From Gammaproteobacteria bacterium (GTDB taxonomy: Bacteria; Pseudomonadota; Gammaproteobacteria; Pseudomonadales; UBA5518): 64,000 nt of DNA. A program made the translations under genes and the position numbers. The stretch is from assembly GCA_016718385.1 (NCBI GenBank), contig JADKDK010000004.1, positions 496,001 to 560,000 on the forward strand. Direction: 5' to 3'. Shown piece by piece: positions 31,601 through 39,536 of the stretch. Position 1 is the first letter of the stretch. The number at the start of each line of letters is the position of its first letter. The notes beneath the pieces were generated by a model. That model saw only the letters and a program-made list of their open reading frames with translations. It did no database searches and was not told where the DNA came from.

Positions 31601-31799
31601 GAGCGGCATGTCCCGGACGGCTCTGGCAGCGATCGCGAAGCGCGGGGAATCAGGCGGAGTGGCGTCGGCAGGAAACGGGCCTTATCCTTCCCCGCCGTGC
31701 GACACCGGCCAATAAAGCGGTGGCCACTGCGATGCGGGTATTTCGTAGCCGTGCTTGCGCGTGGCGCCGTCATGACAAACAAATCGAATATGGTGGATC

Positions 31800-33455
31800 A
31801 TGAAGAAACTGAGAATGTTACTGGCGGCGATGGCGACAATGGTCGCGTTCGCCGCTTCGGTTTTTGCGGCGGAGAGCCGCCCCAACATCGTCGTCATTCT
31901 GGTCGATGACATGGGCTTTTCCGATCTCGGCGCTTTCGGCGGTGAAATCCGGACACCCAATCTGGATGCCTTGGCCAACAAGGGAGTGAAATTCACGAAC
32001 TTCCACACGACCCCGGTTTGCGCGCCGACGCGCGCCGAACTGCTCACCGGCGTCGACCATCATCAGACCGGGCTTGGCAATTTCCCCGAGCTGCGGCAGG
32101 ACAACCAGATCGACAAGCCGGGATACGAAGGCTTTCTCAACGATCGTGTCGCCACCATTGCCGAACGGCTGAAAGACGCGGGTTACTACACCTTCCAGTC
32201 GGGCAAGTGGCACCTGGGTTACGACCCACGCGCGAATCCCGCCGCGCGCGGCTTCGATCGTTCCTTCACCCTGTTGGGCGGTGGGCACAACCATTTCGGC
32301 AGCGATCAGGATCGCCAGCGGCCGGACATGCCCAATGTGGGGCTCGTCTACACGCTGGATGGCAAGCAGGTCCGGATTCCGGCGAATTTCTATTCGAGCG
32401 ACTATTTCACCGAGCAGTTCCTGTCGTTCCTTCCCGAGGCGAAGGACAAGCGTCCGTTCTTCGGCTATCTGGCCTTCACGGCGCCGCACTATCCGATTCA
32501 GGCGCCGGCCGAAGACATCGAGCGCTACGCGGGCAAATATGACGCGGGCTACGACGTCTTGCGCCAGCAACGCCTGCAGCGGCTGAAAGCTTTGCACATG
32601 ATCCCGGAGAACGTCGTCGCGCACGAGCAGTCCTCGTCCCGGCGCTGGGCCGATCTGACGCCGGAGGAGAAGCGGATCGAAGCGCGGACGATGGAAGCCT
32701 ATGCGGCGATGGTCGACCGGCTCGACCAGAACGTCGGCAAGCTGGTCGCCGAACTCAAGAAGCGCGGCCAGTACGACGATACCGTGATCATGTTCCTGTC
32801 GGACAATGGCCCCGAAGGGCATGAACTGGATCAGTCGTTCATCATCCCCGAGGCGGGCAAGGCCATGCTGGCCGGAGGCGACAACAGCCTGGATTCCATC
32901 GGCTCGGCCCGCTCCTACGTCTGGTACAAGGCGAACTGGGCCGAAGCGGGTTCCGCCCCCTTCCGCAGCTACAAATCCTTCCCGACGGAAGGGGGAACCC
33001 GGGTCGTCTCGTTCCTGAGCTATCCCGCTCATGCCCGCACGGGAATCGAGCCGAGCTACGTTTCGGTGCGCGACGTGGTGCCCACCCTGCTCGATCTGGC
33101 GCAGGTGAGACTGGAGCAGCCCGGCGAATACAGTGGCAGGGCCGTGATCGCGCCGCAGGGCACGTCCTTCGCCCCGCGGATCATGCCCGATGCGCCGCAA
33201 CCGCAGTTGTCACCGGCCTTTGCCGCAGGGGAAATGTTCGGCCGACGCTATGTGCGCGAAGGGCGCTGGAAGGCCGTGCACATCCCGCCGCCGACCGGCA
33301 GCGGCCGTTGGGAGCTGTTCGATATCGAAGCCGATCCCGGCGAAGTGAACAATATGGCGCGCAGCAATCCCGAGCAGCTGGCAAAGATGGTCAAGGACTG
33401 GAACAGCTACGCCACCGACAAGGGGGTCGTGCTGCCGGTCATTCCGGGGAACTGA
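31800..33455 (+). CDS. secreted arylsulfatase (S1 family)
   Basis: 551 residues with a Sec signal peptide (MKKLRMLLAAMATMVAFAASVFA). SRPNIVVILVDDMGFSDLGAFGG supplies the metal-binding Asp pair (36-37), and CAPTRAELLTG carries the CxPxR sulfatase signature with the formylglycine Cys at 74. SGKWHLGY, DNGPEG and a C-terminal substrate-closing domain are present. It hydrolyses sulfate esters in the periplasm and needs a formylglycine-generating or anSME enzyme, not seen here. A promoter-like TTATCCTTCCCCGC lies 105-118 bp upstream and recurs at two other block D genes. A TonB receptor gene follows. The natural substrate is unknown. Confidence 0.9.
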   Translation: MKKLRMLLAAMATMVAFAASVFAAESRPNIVVILVDDMGFSDLGAFGGEIRTPNLDALANKGVKFTNFHTTPVCAPTRAELLTGVDHHQTGLGNFPELRQDNQIDKPGYEGFLNDRVATIAERLKDAGYYTFQSGKWHLGYDPRANPAARGFDRSFTLLGGGHNHFGSDQDRQRPDMPNVGLVYTLDGKQVRIPANFYSSDYFTEQFLSFLPEAKDKRPFFGYLAFTAPHYPIQAPAEDIERYAGKYDAGYDVLRQQRLQRLKALHMIPENVVAHEQSSSRRWADLTPEEKRIEARTMEAYAAMVDRLDQNVGKLVAELKKRGQYDDTVIMFLSDNGPEGHELDQSFIIPEAGKAMLAGGDNSLDSIGSARSYVWYKANWAEAGSAPFRSYKSFPTEGGTRVVSFLSYPAHARTGIEPSYVSVRDVVPTLLDLAQVRLEQPGEYSGRAVIAPQGTSFAPRIMPDAPQPQLSPAFAAGEMFGRRYVREGRWKAVHIPPPTGSGRWELFDIEADPGEVNNMARSNPEQLAKMVKDWNSYATDKGVVLPVIPGN

Positions 33456-33865
33456 AGCCATCGATTGCAACACGTTACTGGTGTGGCAGCCAGGCTGCGC
33501 TTCATGACCGCTGGCCAGGTGCGTGTGCCGGTCGTCTTTCGTATGTCGATGAGGCACGGTAGCTCGAACGTCGCCCAGCACTCGGACCGTCCGTGCCCGA
33601 TGCTGATGAGCGCGCCGGGACGGATTCGCCGCGTTGCTGATCGAATCTTCACGCGCACGTTTCATCACAAAACATTTAATTAGAAATGTTTATAAGCCGT
33701 ACGGTTGGAGGCGGCGAGGCCTCGTGTTCGTCACGCACGCCGGTCGCCGGCATAGTGCATTTGCACCATGCCGAATCACCGCGGTCTGCGGATACTCCGC
33801 GCAGGCCGCTCGGGCATGCCTGCCATGCCCCTCGCCTCGTTTCGTCCCCACAACCAGGAGTCATC
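33456..33865. other. 410-bp gap between sulfatase and TonB receptor
   Basis: No convincing gene on either strand. The main landmark is an AT-rich inverted repeat at 33670-33691. An AGGAG ribosome site lies directly before the receptor ATG at 33866. No sulfatase terminator with a U-tract was found. Confidence 0.6.
33670..33691. promoter_or_regulatory. AT-rich dyad upstream of the TonB receptor
   Basis: AAACATTT-aattag-AAATGTTT is a perfect 8-bp inverted repeat in a 30-bp AT-rich patch inside high-GC DNA, 175 bp before the receptor ATG. It could be an operator or the promoter's AT-rich core. The binder is unknown. Confidence 0.5.
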
Positions 33866-36160
33866 ATGCAGACCAGAGCAAGAAGAATGAGAATGCACCG
33901 GGCCCTCTGCGCGGCCGCCATCGCCGGAGCGGCGCTGCCGTCGCTCGCCCAGCAGGGCCAGCTCGAAGAAGTGGTGGTCACCGCGCAGAAGCGCGAGCAG
34001 AGCATCCAGGATGTTCCGATCTCGATGACGGCCGTGGGCGGCGAGGCCCTGCGCATGCGCAGCATCGAGGGCATAGCGAACCTGAACGGCATCGCGCCGA
34101 ACGTCTCGTTCCGCGAGAGCCCCGGCACCACGATGATCTCGATCGTCGCGATCCGTGGCGCTGTCGCCGGCAATCCGGCGATCTGGATGGACCCGCCCGT
34201 GGGTATGTACATCGACGGCGTCTATGTCGGCAAGTCGCAAGGCAGCGTGTTCGACGTGGTCGAACTGGAACGCGTGGAAGTGCTGCGTGGACCTCAGGGT
34301 ACGCTGTTCGGTCGCAACACCGCGGGCGGCGCGATCAACTTCATCACGCGCAAGCCCTCCGGCGAGTTCGGTGGCAACGTGGGCCTCGAGTACGGGCGCT
34401 TCGATCACTCCATCGCGCGCGCCAGCCTCGACCTGCCGCAGTGGGGCAAGCTGAGCACCAGCCTCGGTTACCGCAAGGAAGACCGCGACGAGATCATCGA
34501 GAACGACACGCCCGGCGTCGACGGCTGGGGCTCGAAGGACCAGCAAGCCTGGCGCTTCGCGGCCACGCTCGATATCACCGAGGACCTGCAGGCCTTCTAC
34601 CACTATGACCACAGCGAGGCCGACAACACGCCGCGCGCCACGACCGTGGCGTCGGTGAGCGGCTGGCAGGGACCAGGCGCCTTCTACCAGGGCTACAAGT
34701 CGTTCATCGAGACCAACCGTCCGTGGTCGATCGCGACCAACCGGGACCGTCCGATCTTCGAGGAAAGCGAGGTGGACGGGCATGCGCTCACGCTCGCCTG
34801 GGATGTGGACGAGAACAACCAGCTTAAGTACATCGGCGCCTGGCGCGAGATGGACTATGCCGATGGCGGTGACCTCGACGGCACGCCGATCGACTTCACC
34901 ACGGTCCCCTCCGGCCCGAACATGTACTTCCAGCGTCACACCAACGTCGAGACCCGATCGCATGAATTGCAGTGGGTCGGCGATTTCGAGCGCCTGAAGT
35001 ACGTGCTCGGCTACTACCTCTACGAAGACGACGGCTACACGGTGGGGCCGCAGGACTTCTTCGGGCGGCCGGCGCGTTCGGACTACGGCTCCGAGACCGA
35101 CGCCAACGCCTGGTTCGTGCAACTCGACTACGAGCTCACCGACGCGCTGACAGCCACGGTGGGTTTCCGCCAGACCGAGGAGAAGAAGACCGGCTCGACG
35201 CACCGCTTCAACACCACCGGCTTCAACGGACCGCAGCGCGGGCCCGACGTGATCAACGTCTCCGGTTACGACGCCCAGTGGAACGCCGACACGCCGGTTT
35301 TCGCGCTGAACTACGCGCTCACGAACGAACTGAATCTCTACGCGCGAGTGGCGAAGGGCTTCAAGAGCGGCGGCTTCAGCAGCGAACTGGCGGATCCCGT
35401 GCTCGTGCTGCAGCCCTTCGACCCCGAGGAAGCGTGGACCTGGGAGGGCGGCGTCAAGGCCTCGTTCCTCGACAACCGCGCCACGCTCTCGGCCGCCGTG
35501 TTCCGCAACGAGATCACCGACCTGCACACCACGCAGCTGGTTCCCGGCACCTCGAGCAACTTCGTGACCAACGCGGGCGAAGCCACATACGACGGCTTGG
35601 AACTGGAGGGCACGATCCTGGTCGCGGAAGGATGGACCGTGCAGTTCAGCTATGGCTACCTCGATGGCGAGTTCGGCGAGTTCATGGACTACCCGATCGA
35701 CCGGAACCCCGTTACCGGGCAGTACTTCACGAACACGGCGGCGGGCCTGATCGACACGGGCAGCAACCGCGTCGCTCCCTATGCGCCCGAGCACACGCTC
35801 AACCTGAACCTCGACGGTGAACTGGCCCGGACGGAATTCGGCACGCTGCGGATGATTGTCGACTACACCTTTACCTCCGATATGTACGTGTATGCGGCCA
35901 ACGAGTCCCTGGACGACCCGCGGGCGGGCGGCCAGTACCTCGCTTCGATCGGCCAGATCCCCGACACGCCCAACCTGAACGCGCGGTTGTTGCTGGCGGA
36001 GATTCCCGTCGGTGGCTCGGGCGAGGCGGAGGTATCGATCTACGGGCGCAACCTGACCGATTTCGACGACCGCACCCCGTCGATCGACTTCGGCGGCTTC
36101 GTCAACGCGAACTGGCCCACGCCGCGCACCTACGGCATGGCCGTCAGCTATCGTTGGTGA
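33866..36160 (+). CDS. TonB-dependent outer-membrane receptor
   Basis: 764 residues from the ATG at 33866 (RBS AGGAG), with signal peptide MQTRARRMRMHRALCAAAIAGAALPSLA. The TonB box region is LEEVVVTAQKREQSIQDVPIS. The plug carries RGAVAG, VYVGKSQGSVFDVVELERVEVLRGPQGTLFGRNTAGGAINFIT, the usual RGPQGTLFGRN block. The rest forms a 22-strand barrel ending PRTYGMAVSYRW with the aromatic C-terminus needed for assembly. This subfamily is frequent in gammaproteobacteria and sphingomonads that take up hydrophobic or complex organics. Next to a sulfatase it may import a sulfated or desulfated substrate; that is inference. Confidence 0.92.
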   Translation: MQTRARRMRMHRALCAAAIAGAALPSLAQQGQLEEVVVTAQKREQSIQDVPISMTAVGGEALRMRSIEGIANLNGIAPNVSFRESPGTTMISIVAIRGAVAGNPAIWMDPPVGMYIDGVYVGKSQGSVFDVVELERVEVLRGPQGTLFGRNTAGGAINFITRKPSGEFGGNVGLEYGRFDHSIARASLDLPQWGKLSTSLGYRKEDRDEIIENDTPGVDGWGSKDQQAWRFAATLDITEDLQAFYHYDHSEADNTPRATTVASVSGWQGPGAFYQGYKSFIETNRPWSIATNRDRPIFEESEVDGHALTLAWDVDENNQLKYIGAWREMDYADGGDLDGTPIDFTTVPSGPNMYFQRHTNVETRSHELQWVGDFERLKYVLGYYLYEDDGYTVGPQDFFGRPARSDYGSETDANAWFVQLDYELTDALTATVGFRQTEEKKTGSTHRFNTTGFNGPQRGPDVINVSGYDAQWNADTPVFALNYALTNELNLYARVAKGFKSGGFSSELADPVLVLQPFDPEEAWTWEGGVKASFLDNRATLSAAVFRNEITDLHTTQLVPGTSSNFVTNAGEATYDGLELEGTILVAEGWTVQFSYGYLDGEFGEFMDYPIDRNPVTGQYFTNTAAGLIDTGSNRVAPYAPEHTLNLNLDGELARTEFGTLRMIVDYTFTSDMYVYAANESLDDPRAGGQYLASIGQIPDTPNLNARLLLAEIPVGGSGEAEVSIYGRNLTDFDDRTPSIDFGGFVNANWPTPRTYGMAVSYRW

Positions 36161-36166
36161 TCCCCT

Positions 36167-36185
36167 GGGGCCGCGTCGCGGCCCC
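36167..36185 (+). terminator. GC-rich hairpin after the receptor
   Basis: GGGGCCGC-gtc-GCGGCCCC, an 8-bp stem starting 7 bp after the receptor stop, followed by a pyrimidine-rich stretch. Confidence 0.55.
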
Positions 36186-36194
36186 GCCTTCTCT

Positions 36195-36221
36195 CTCCGC
36201 CTCCGGGCGGAGGGAGCTTTT
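36195..36221 (+). terminator. second hairpin with short U-tract
   Basis: CTCCGCC-tccg-GGCGGAG is followed by GGAGCTTTT. A 7-bp stem plus a T-run makes this the better candidate terminator for the receptor transcript. Confidence 0.6.
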
Positions 36222-36408
36222 CCCACGGGCCCCACGCGCGAGCATTGACCGCGCCGCTCCAGGCGGCATATTGCCGAACCATGGAAACCTCCCTGCCGCA
36301 CGCGCCGACCACCGCCGGGAATGCCCGACGCTGTATTCGTGCCGCTGCCGCCTTGATACCATGCAGTTTCCCATCGTCGCGATGGTGATTGCGCAGGGGG
36401 CGGCCAAC

Positions 36409-38058
36409 ATGAAACGAGTCAATAGTGCTTGTCTCGGTCCTGCCCGACATCGTTGGCACGCAACGATTTTCCTGGCGATTGGCCTCGTCTTCTCTCTCCA
36501 GTCGCCGCCCGGCGCCACTGAGCCGCGATCTGCGATGGCCTCATCGCGGCTGGCCTTGGCGCAGCAACAACAGCCGGCAACGCAGGCGAGCGCCTGTCTG
36601 TACGCGTTCGAGTGGATCCACAGCGTCCGCATGCCGCTGCAACCCGATCCGCACGCGGCGTACTCGTACGTCGTGCCGACGCTCCCCGCCGACGGGCCGC
36701 CGGTCGGCTTTCTCATCGACGCGGATTTCCCGTACGCCGCGTGGTTTTCCTGGACGACCTACGGCGAGCATGCACGGGCATTCTCGCTCGCAAGCGATCA
36801 TGACATCGTCCCGGAGCCGGGGAGCACCAACCCGTTTGTTACGTTCAACCCGGTATTCGCGCCCATCCGGCACTACCGCCTGCTGTTGCTCCCGCCGGGC
36901 GCGACCGTCGCGCCTTCGCTCGCCGACATCCCGAACCGACTGACGATGCCCACCGACGTCTCGACGTTCGCCATCGCCTATCGCGTCTACCAGGCATTCC
37001 CGGGCTACAACCTGGGCGGTTCGGGCGGCCCGACGGATACCCCGTTCCCGGCGGTGTATGCCATCGATTACGAAACGGGTGAACCGCTCGACTGCGCACG
37101 GTACAACGCACTGCCGGCCAATGTCGGTCGTCTGCCTACCGACACGCCGGAGGTCTACAACCTCTACGCGACGACGTCCGCCGATATCGCGCCCGGGCGA
37201 GAGCACCGGGCGCTGGCGGAAGCGGAGCGGATCCTCCGGGTCCCGGAGCTCGCCGCGCTCCAGTCGAAGATCGGCTGGCAGTTTGCGCCGCAGATCGATC
37301 CCACGCTGGTGACCTTCACGCGGCCGCCGCTCGTGGCGGGCGCGGACGTGTCGTCGATTCCGCCGCCCGACAACTGCGCCGGCTACCTCGGCGCGCGCGT
37401 CGATCCGCGACGGGTGGCGCTCATCCGGGTTCCGCGCGTCGCCGCGATCTTCGACACGGCGGCGCTGGACCCGGATACGACCTACCCGGATTCAGAAGCG
37501 GCCTACGCCTCGCTGACCATGTACGGCGCCGCGGTGAACACCTATGAACCCGGTGAGGCGGAGAGTACGAGTCTCGCGGACGCCGAGTTCCAGCCGGACG
37601 CGACAGGAGGATCGACGATCGTCGTGTGGCCCCGCAATCTCGCGATGAGCGAGCGCGAGTCGCTCTTCGCATATGCCCGCCATCGCGGGTGGCCGCTCAT
37701 CCGGGGCGGGAAGGTCGGACCGTTCACCACGGCGAATATGCTGTTGCGGTTGAAGGGCGCAAGCCCCGACTACTACGGAGCGTACACGCCGATCCCGGAC
37801 GTGCGCACCGGCGTGCCCTGTTACTTCGACAACGCCCCGCCCGGGACACCGTGGACGGCAATCGAGAGCGCGTCCGATCCGATGTCCTACGTCGCGAGTT
37901 TCCAGAATATCGGCGACGCGGCCCCGCAAGGCGTGCACTGCGAGAGCGTTGCGGAGGTGCTGGACGGCTCGTGCCTGAACCGGCTGGAAGCCCATATCGA
38001 GGACAGCGGCGGAACGTATTTCAGTTCCCTCAGCGGCCCCAGTTCAGGAAGCCCGTGA
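36409..38058 (+). CDS. secreted protein of unknown function
   Basis: 549 residues from the ATG at 36409; an in-frame ATG at 36361 is less likely because the 36409 Met heads a signal-peptide-like stretch (MKRVNSACLGPARHRWHATIFLAIGLVFSLQ). The mature protein is rich in Pro, Tyr and acidic residues, with FLIDADFPYAAWFSWTTYGEH, PFVTFNPVFAPIRHYRLLLLPPGA and STIVVWPRNLAMSERESLFAYARHRGWPLIRGG, and six or so Cys that could form disulfides. I do not recognise a family. The FPYAAWFSWTTYGEHA segment is reminiscent of domains placed next to hydrolases, but no catalytic motif is clear. Its end overlaps the convergent gltS by 29 bp. Confidence 0.7.
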   Translation: MKRVNSACLGPARHRWHATIFLAIGLVFSLQSPPGATEPRSAMASSRLALAQQQQPATQASACLYAFEWIHSVRMPLQPDPHAAYSYVVPTLPADGPPVGFLIDADFPYAAWFSWTTYGEHARAFSLASDHDIVPEPGSTNPFVTFNPVFAPIRHYRLLLLPPGATVAPSLADIPNRLTMPTDVSTFAIAYRVYQAFPGYNLGGSGGPTDTPFPAVYAIDYETGEPLDCARYNALPANVGRLPTDTPEVYNLYATTSADIAPGREHRALAEAERILRVPELAALQSKIGWQFAPQIDPTLVTFTRPPLVAGADVSSIPPPDNCAGYLGARVDPRRVALIRVPRVAAIFDTAALDPDTTYPDSEAAYASLTMYGAAVNTYEPGEAESTSLADAEFQPDATGGSTIVVWPRNLAMSERESLFAYARHRGWPLIRGGKVGPFTTANMLLRLKGASPDYYGAYTPIPDVRTGVPCYFDNAPPGTPWTAIESASDPMSYVASFQNIGDAAPQGVHCESVAEVLDGSCLNRLEAHIEDSGGTYFSSLSGPSSGSP

Positions 38059-39295
38059 TGATCAGCGCATTGGCGAAGTCGATGAAGAAAGCGCCGACGA
38101 GCGGGATCACCAGGAATGCCGTGGGAGCGGGGCCGAAGCGGCCCACCAGCGCGCGCATGTTCGCGACCGCGTTCGCGGTGGTGCCCATCGCGAAGCCGAT
38201 GAAACCGCCGGCCATCACGGCCGAATCGTAGTTGCGGCCCATCAGGCGGTAACTCACGAGCACGGCCAGCGCGACGATCGTGAGGACCTGGGCGAGCAGG
38301 ATCGCGATGAGCGCCAGCGCCTGGCCGGCCAGCTGCCAGAGCTTCAGGTCCATCAGCGCGACGACCAGGAAAATGTTCAGCGCGATGCCGCCGATGAACT
38401 CCATGGTTCGTTCCTCGATGCCGAACCAGCCGGTGAAGTCGTCGAGGTTGCGGATCGCGCTCGCGACGATCATGGCGCCGATGTACGCGGGAAGCGTGAT
38501 GCCGGCGCCCTGGATGTAGTGGCTCACGACGCTGCCGAGCCCCATTGCCACGGCGAGGATCGCGAGGCTGCGCATCAGGGAGCTGTCCTCGCGGTCGACG
38601 TCCACCACGACGGTACGGGCGGCCAACTGCTCCGCCGTGACGCTGACGTGCGTCGGATCGTCCGGGAATCGGAGTTCGGCCTCCAGCTCCCCCTCCGGGG
38701 CCGGTCCGGGTCGCAGCCCGTGGCGCTTGATCAGCCAGGTGCCGACCGGGCCGCCGACCAGTCCGCCGCAGACGATGCCGAAGACGGCGGCGCTGACGGC
38801 GATCACCTCGGCGCCCTCGACACCGGCCGCCGCGAACTGCGGCGCGAAGGCGAGGCCGGTTGCCGGGCCGCCGACCAGCGTGACCGAACCCGCCAGCACG
38901 CCCATGAGCGGCGTCTCGCCGAGCGCGGTCGCAACCGCCATGCCCACGAAGTTCTGCGCCATGCACACCGCGATCGAGAACAGCAGGAACACCAGTACCG
39001 GGATGCCTCCCGCGCGCAGCAGCGGAACGCTTGCGCCCATGCCGATGGACGTGAAGAAAGCTACGTTGAGCAGCGGCTGGCCGATCGTTTCGAGCCGGAT
39101 GTCGAGCACGCGGCCGTGCAGCAGGAACACCAGGACGGCAAACAGCAGGCCACCGACCACGGCCGAGGGAATGTTCAGCCGGTCCAGCACCGGCACGCGC
39201 CGGCGCAGCAGCACGCCGGCGTAGAAGACGACGGTGGCGAGCGTCAGGGTCTGCAGCAGGTCGAGGTGCAGCAGCGGCACGGCAACATCAGGCAT
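38030..39295 (-). CDS. gltS: sodium/glutamate symporter
   Basis: 421-residue inner-membrane transporter that imports glutamate with sodium. It has ten or more hydrophobic segments; TLTLATVVFYAGVLLRRRVP, NIPSAVVGGLLFAVLVFLL, the reentrant Gly-rich stretches GVLAGSVTLVGGPATGLAFAPQF and AVMAGGFIGFAMGTTANAVANM, and the C-terminal LVIPLVGAFFIDFANALIITGFLNW match GltS. Length is normal (about 400). It is convergent with the unknown secreted protein and divergent from the large glycoside-active gene. Confidence 0.92.
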   Translation of the reverse strand: MPDVAVPLLHLDLLQTLTLATVVFYAGVLLRRRVPVLDRLNIPSAVVGGLLFAVLVFLLHGRVLDIRLETIGQPLLNVAFFTSIGMGASVPLLRAGGIPVLVFLLFSIAVCMAQNFVGMAVATALGETPLMGVLAGSVTLVGGPATGLAFAPQFAAAGVEGAEVIAVSAAVFGIVCGGLVGGPVGTWLIKRHGLRPGPAPEGELEAELRFPDDPTHVSVTAEQLAARTVVVDVDREDSSLMRSLAILAVAMGLGSVVSHYIQGAGITLPAYIGAMIVASAIRNLDDFTGWFGIEERTMEFIGGIALNIFLVVALMDLKLWQLAGQALALIAILLAQVLTIVALAVLVSYRLMGRNYDSAVMAGGFIGFAMGTTANAVANMRALVGRFGPAPTAFLVIPLVGAFFIDFANALIITGFLNWGR

Positions 39296-39442
39296 CGGGC
39301 ACGTCCTTGCATGGCTCGAGATCGCGCTCGGGCGGTCGGTGCCACCTTAGCACGATGCGCGCGATGCGCACGCGATCCGGGAAGTGACGCATCGACCGTC
39401 CGGGCGCTGCGTCGCAGGGGTATCGAGTGGGGGTCGAGCGGA

Positions 39443-39478
39443 CTGGCTCCGGTCCATGTGGCGCTTTATCCTTCCCGC
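39443..39478 (+). promoter_or_regulatory. candidate promoter for the GH94-like/GH30 gene
   Basis: CTGGCT (39443-39448), 16 bp, TTTATC (39465-39470), then CTTCCCGC. The TTATCCTTCCCGC core recurs upstream of the FadL gene (59285-59296, where it starts TATCC) and the sulfatase (31682-31695, with one extra C). The position is 58 bp before the ATG. Sigma-70-like spacing is only approximate. Confidence 0.45.
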
Positions 39479-39536
39479 ATCCTTCGCGATCATGCCGGGC
39501 GTGTCCCGGTGCGATCGAATCTCCGGGAAGCAATTC

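Noticed and set aside
33776..36301. 841-codon minus-strand frame opposite the TonB receptor
   Set aside because: Antisense of a GC-rich gene; the plus strand has the TonB box, plug and barrel signatures.
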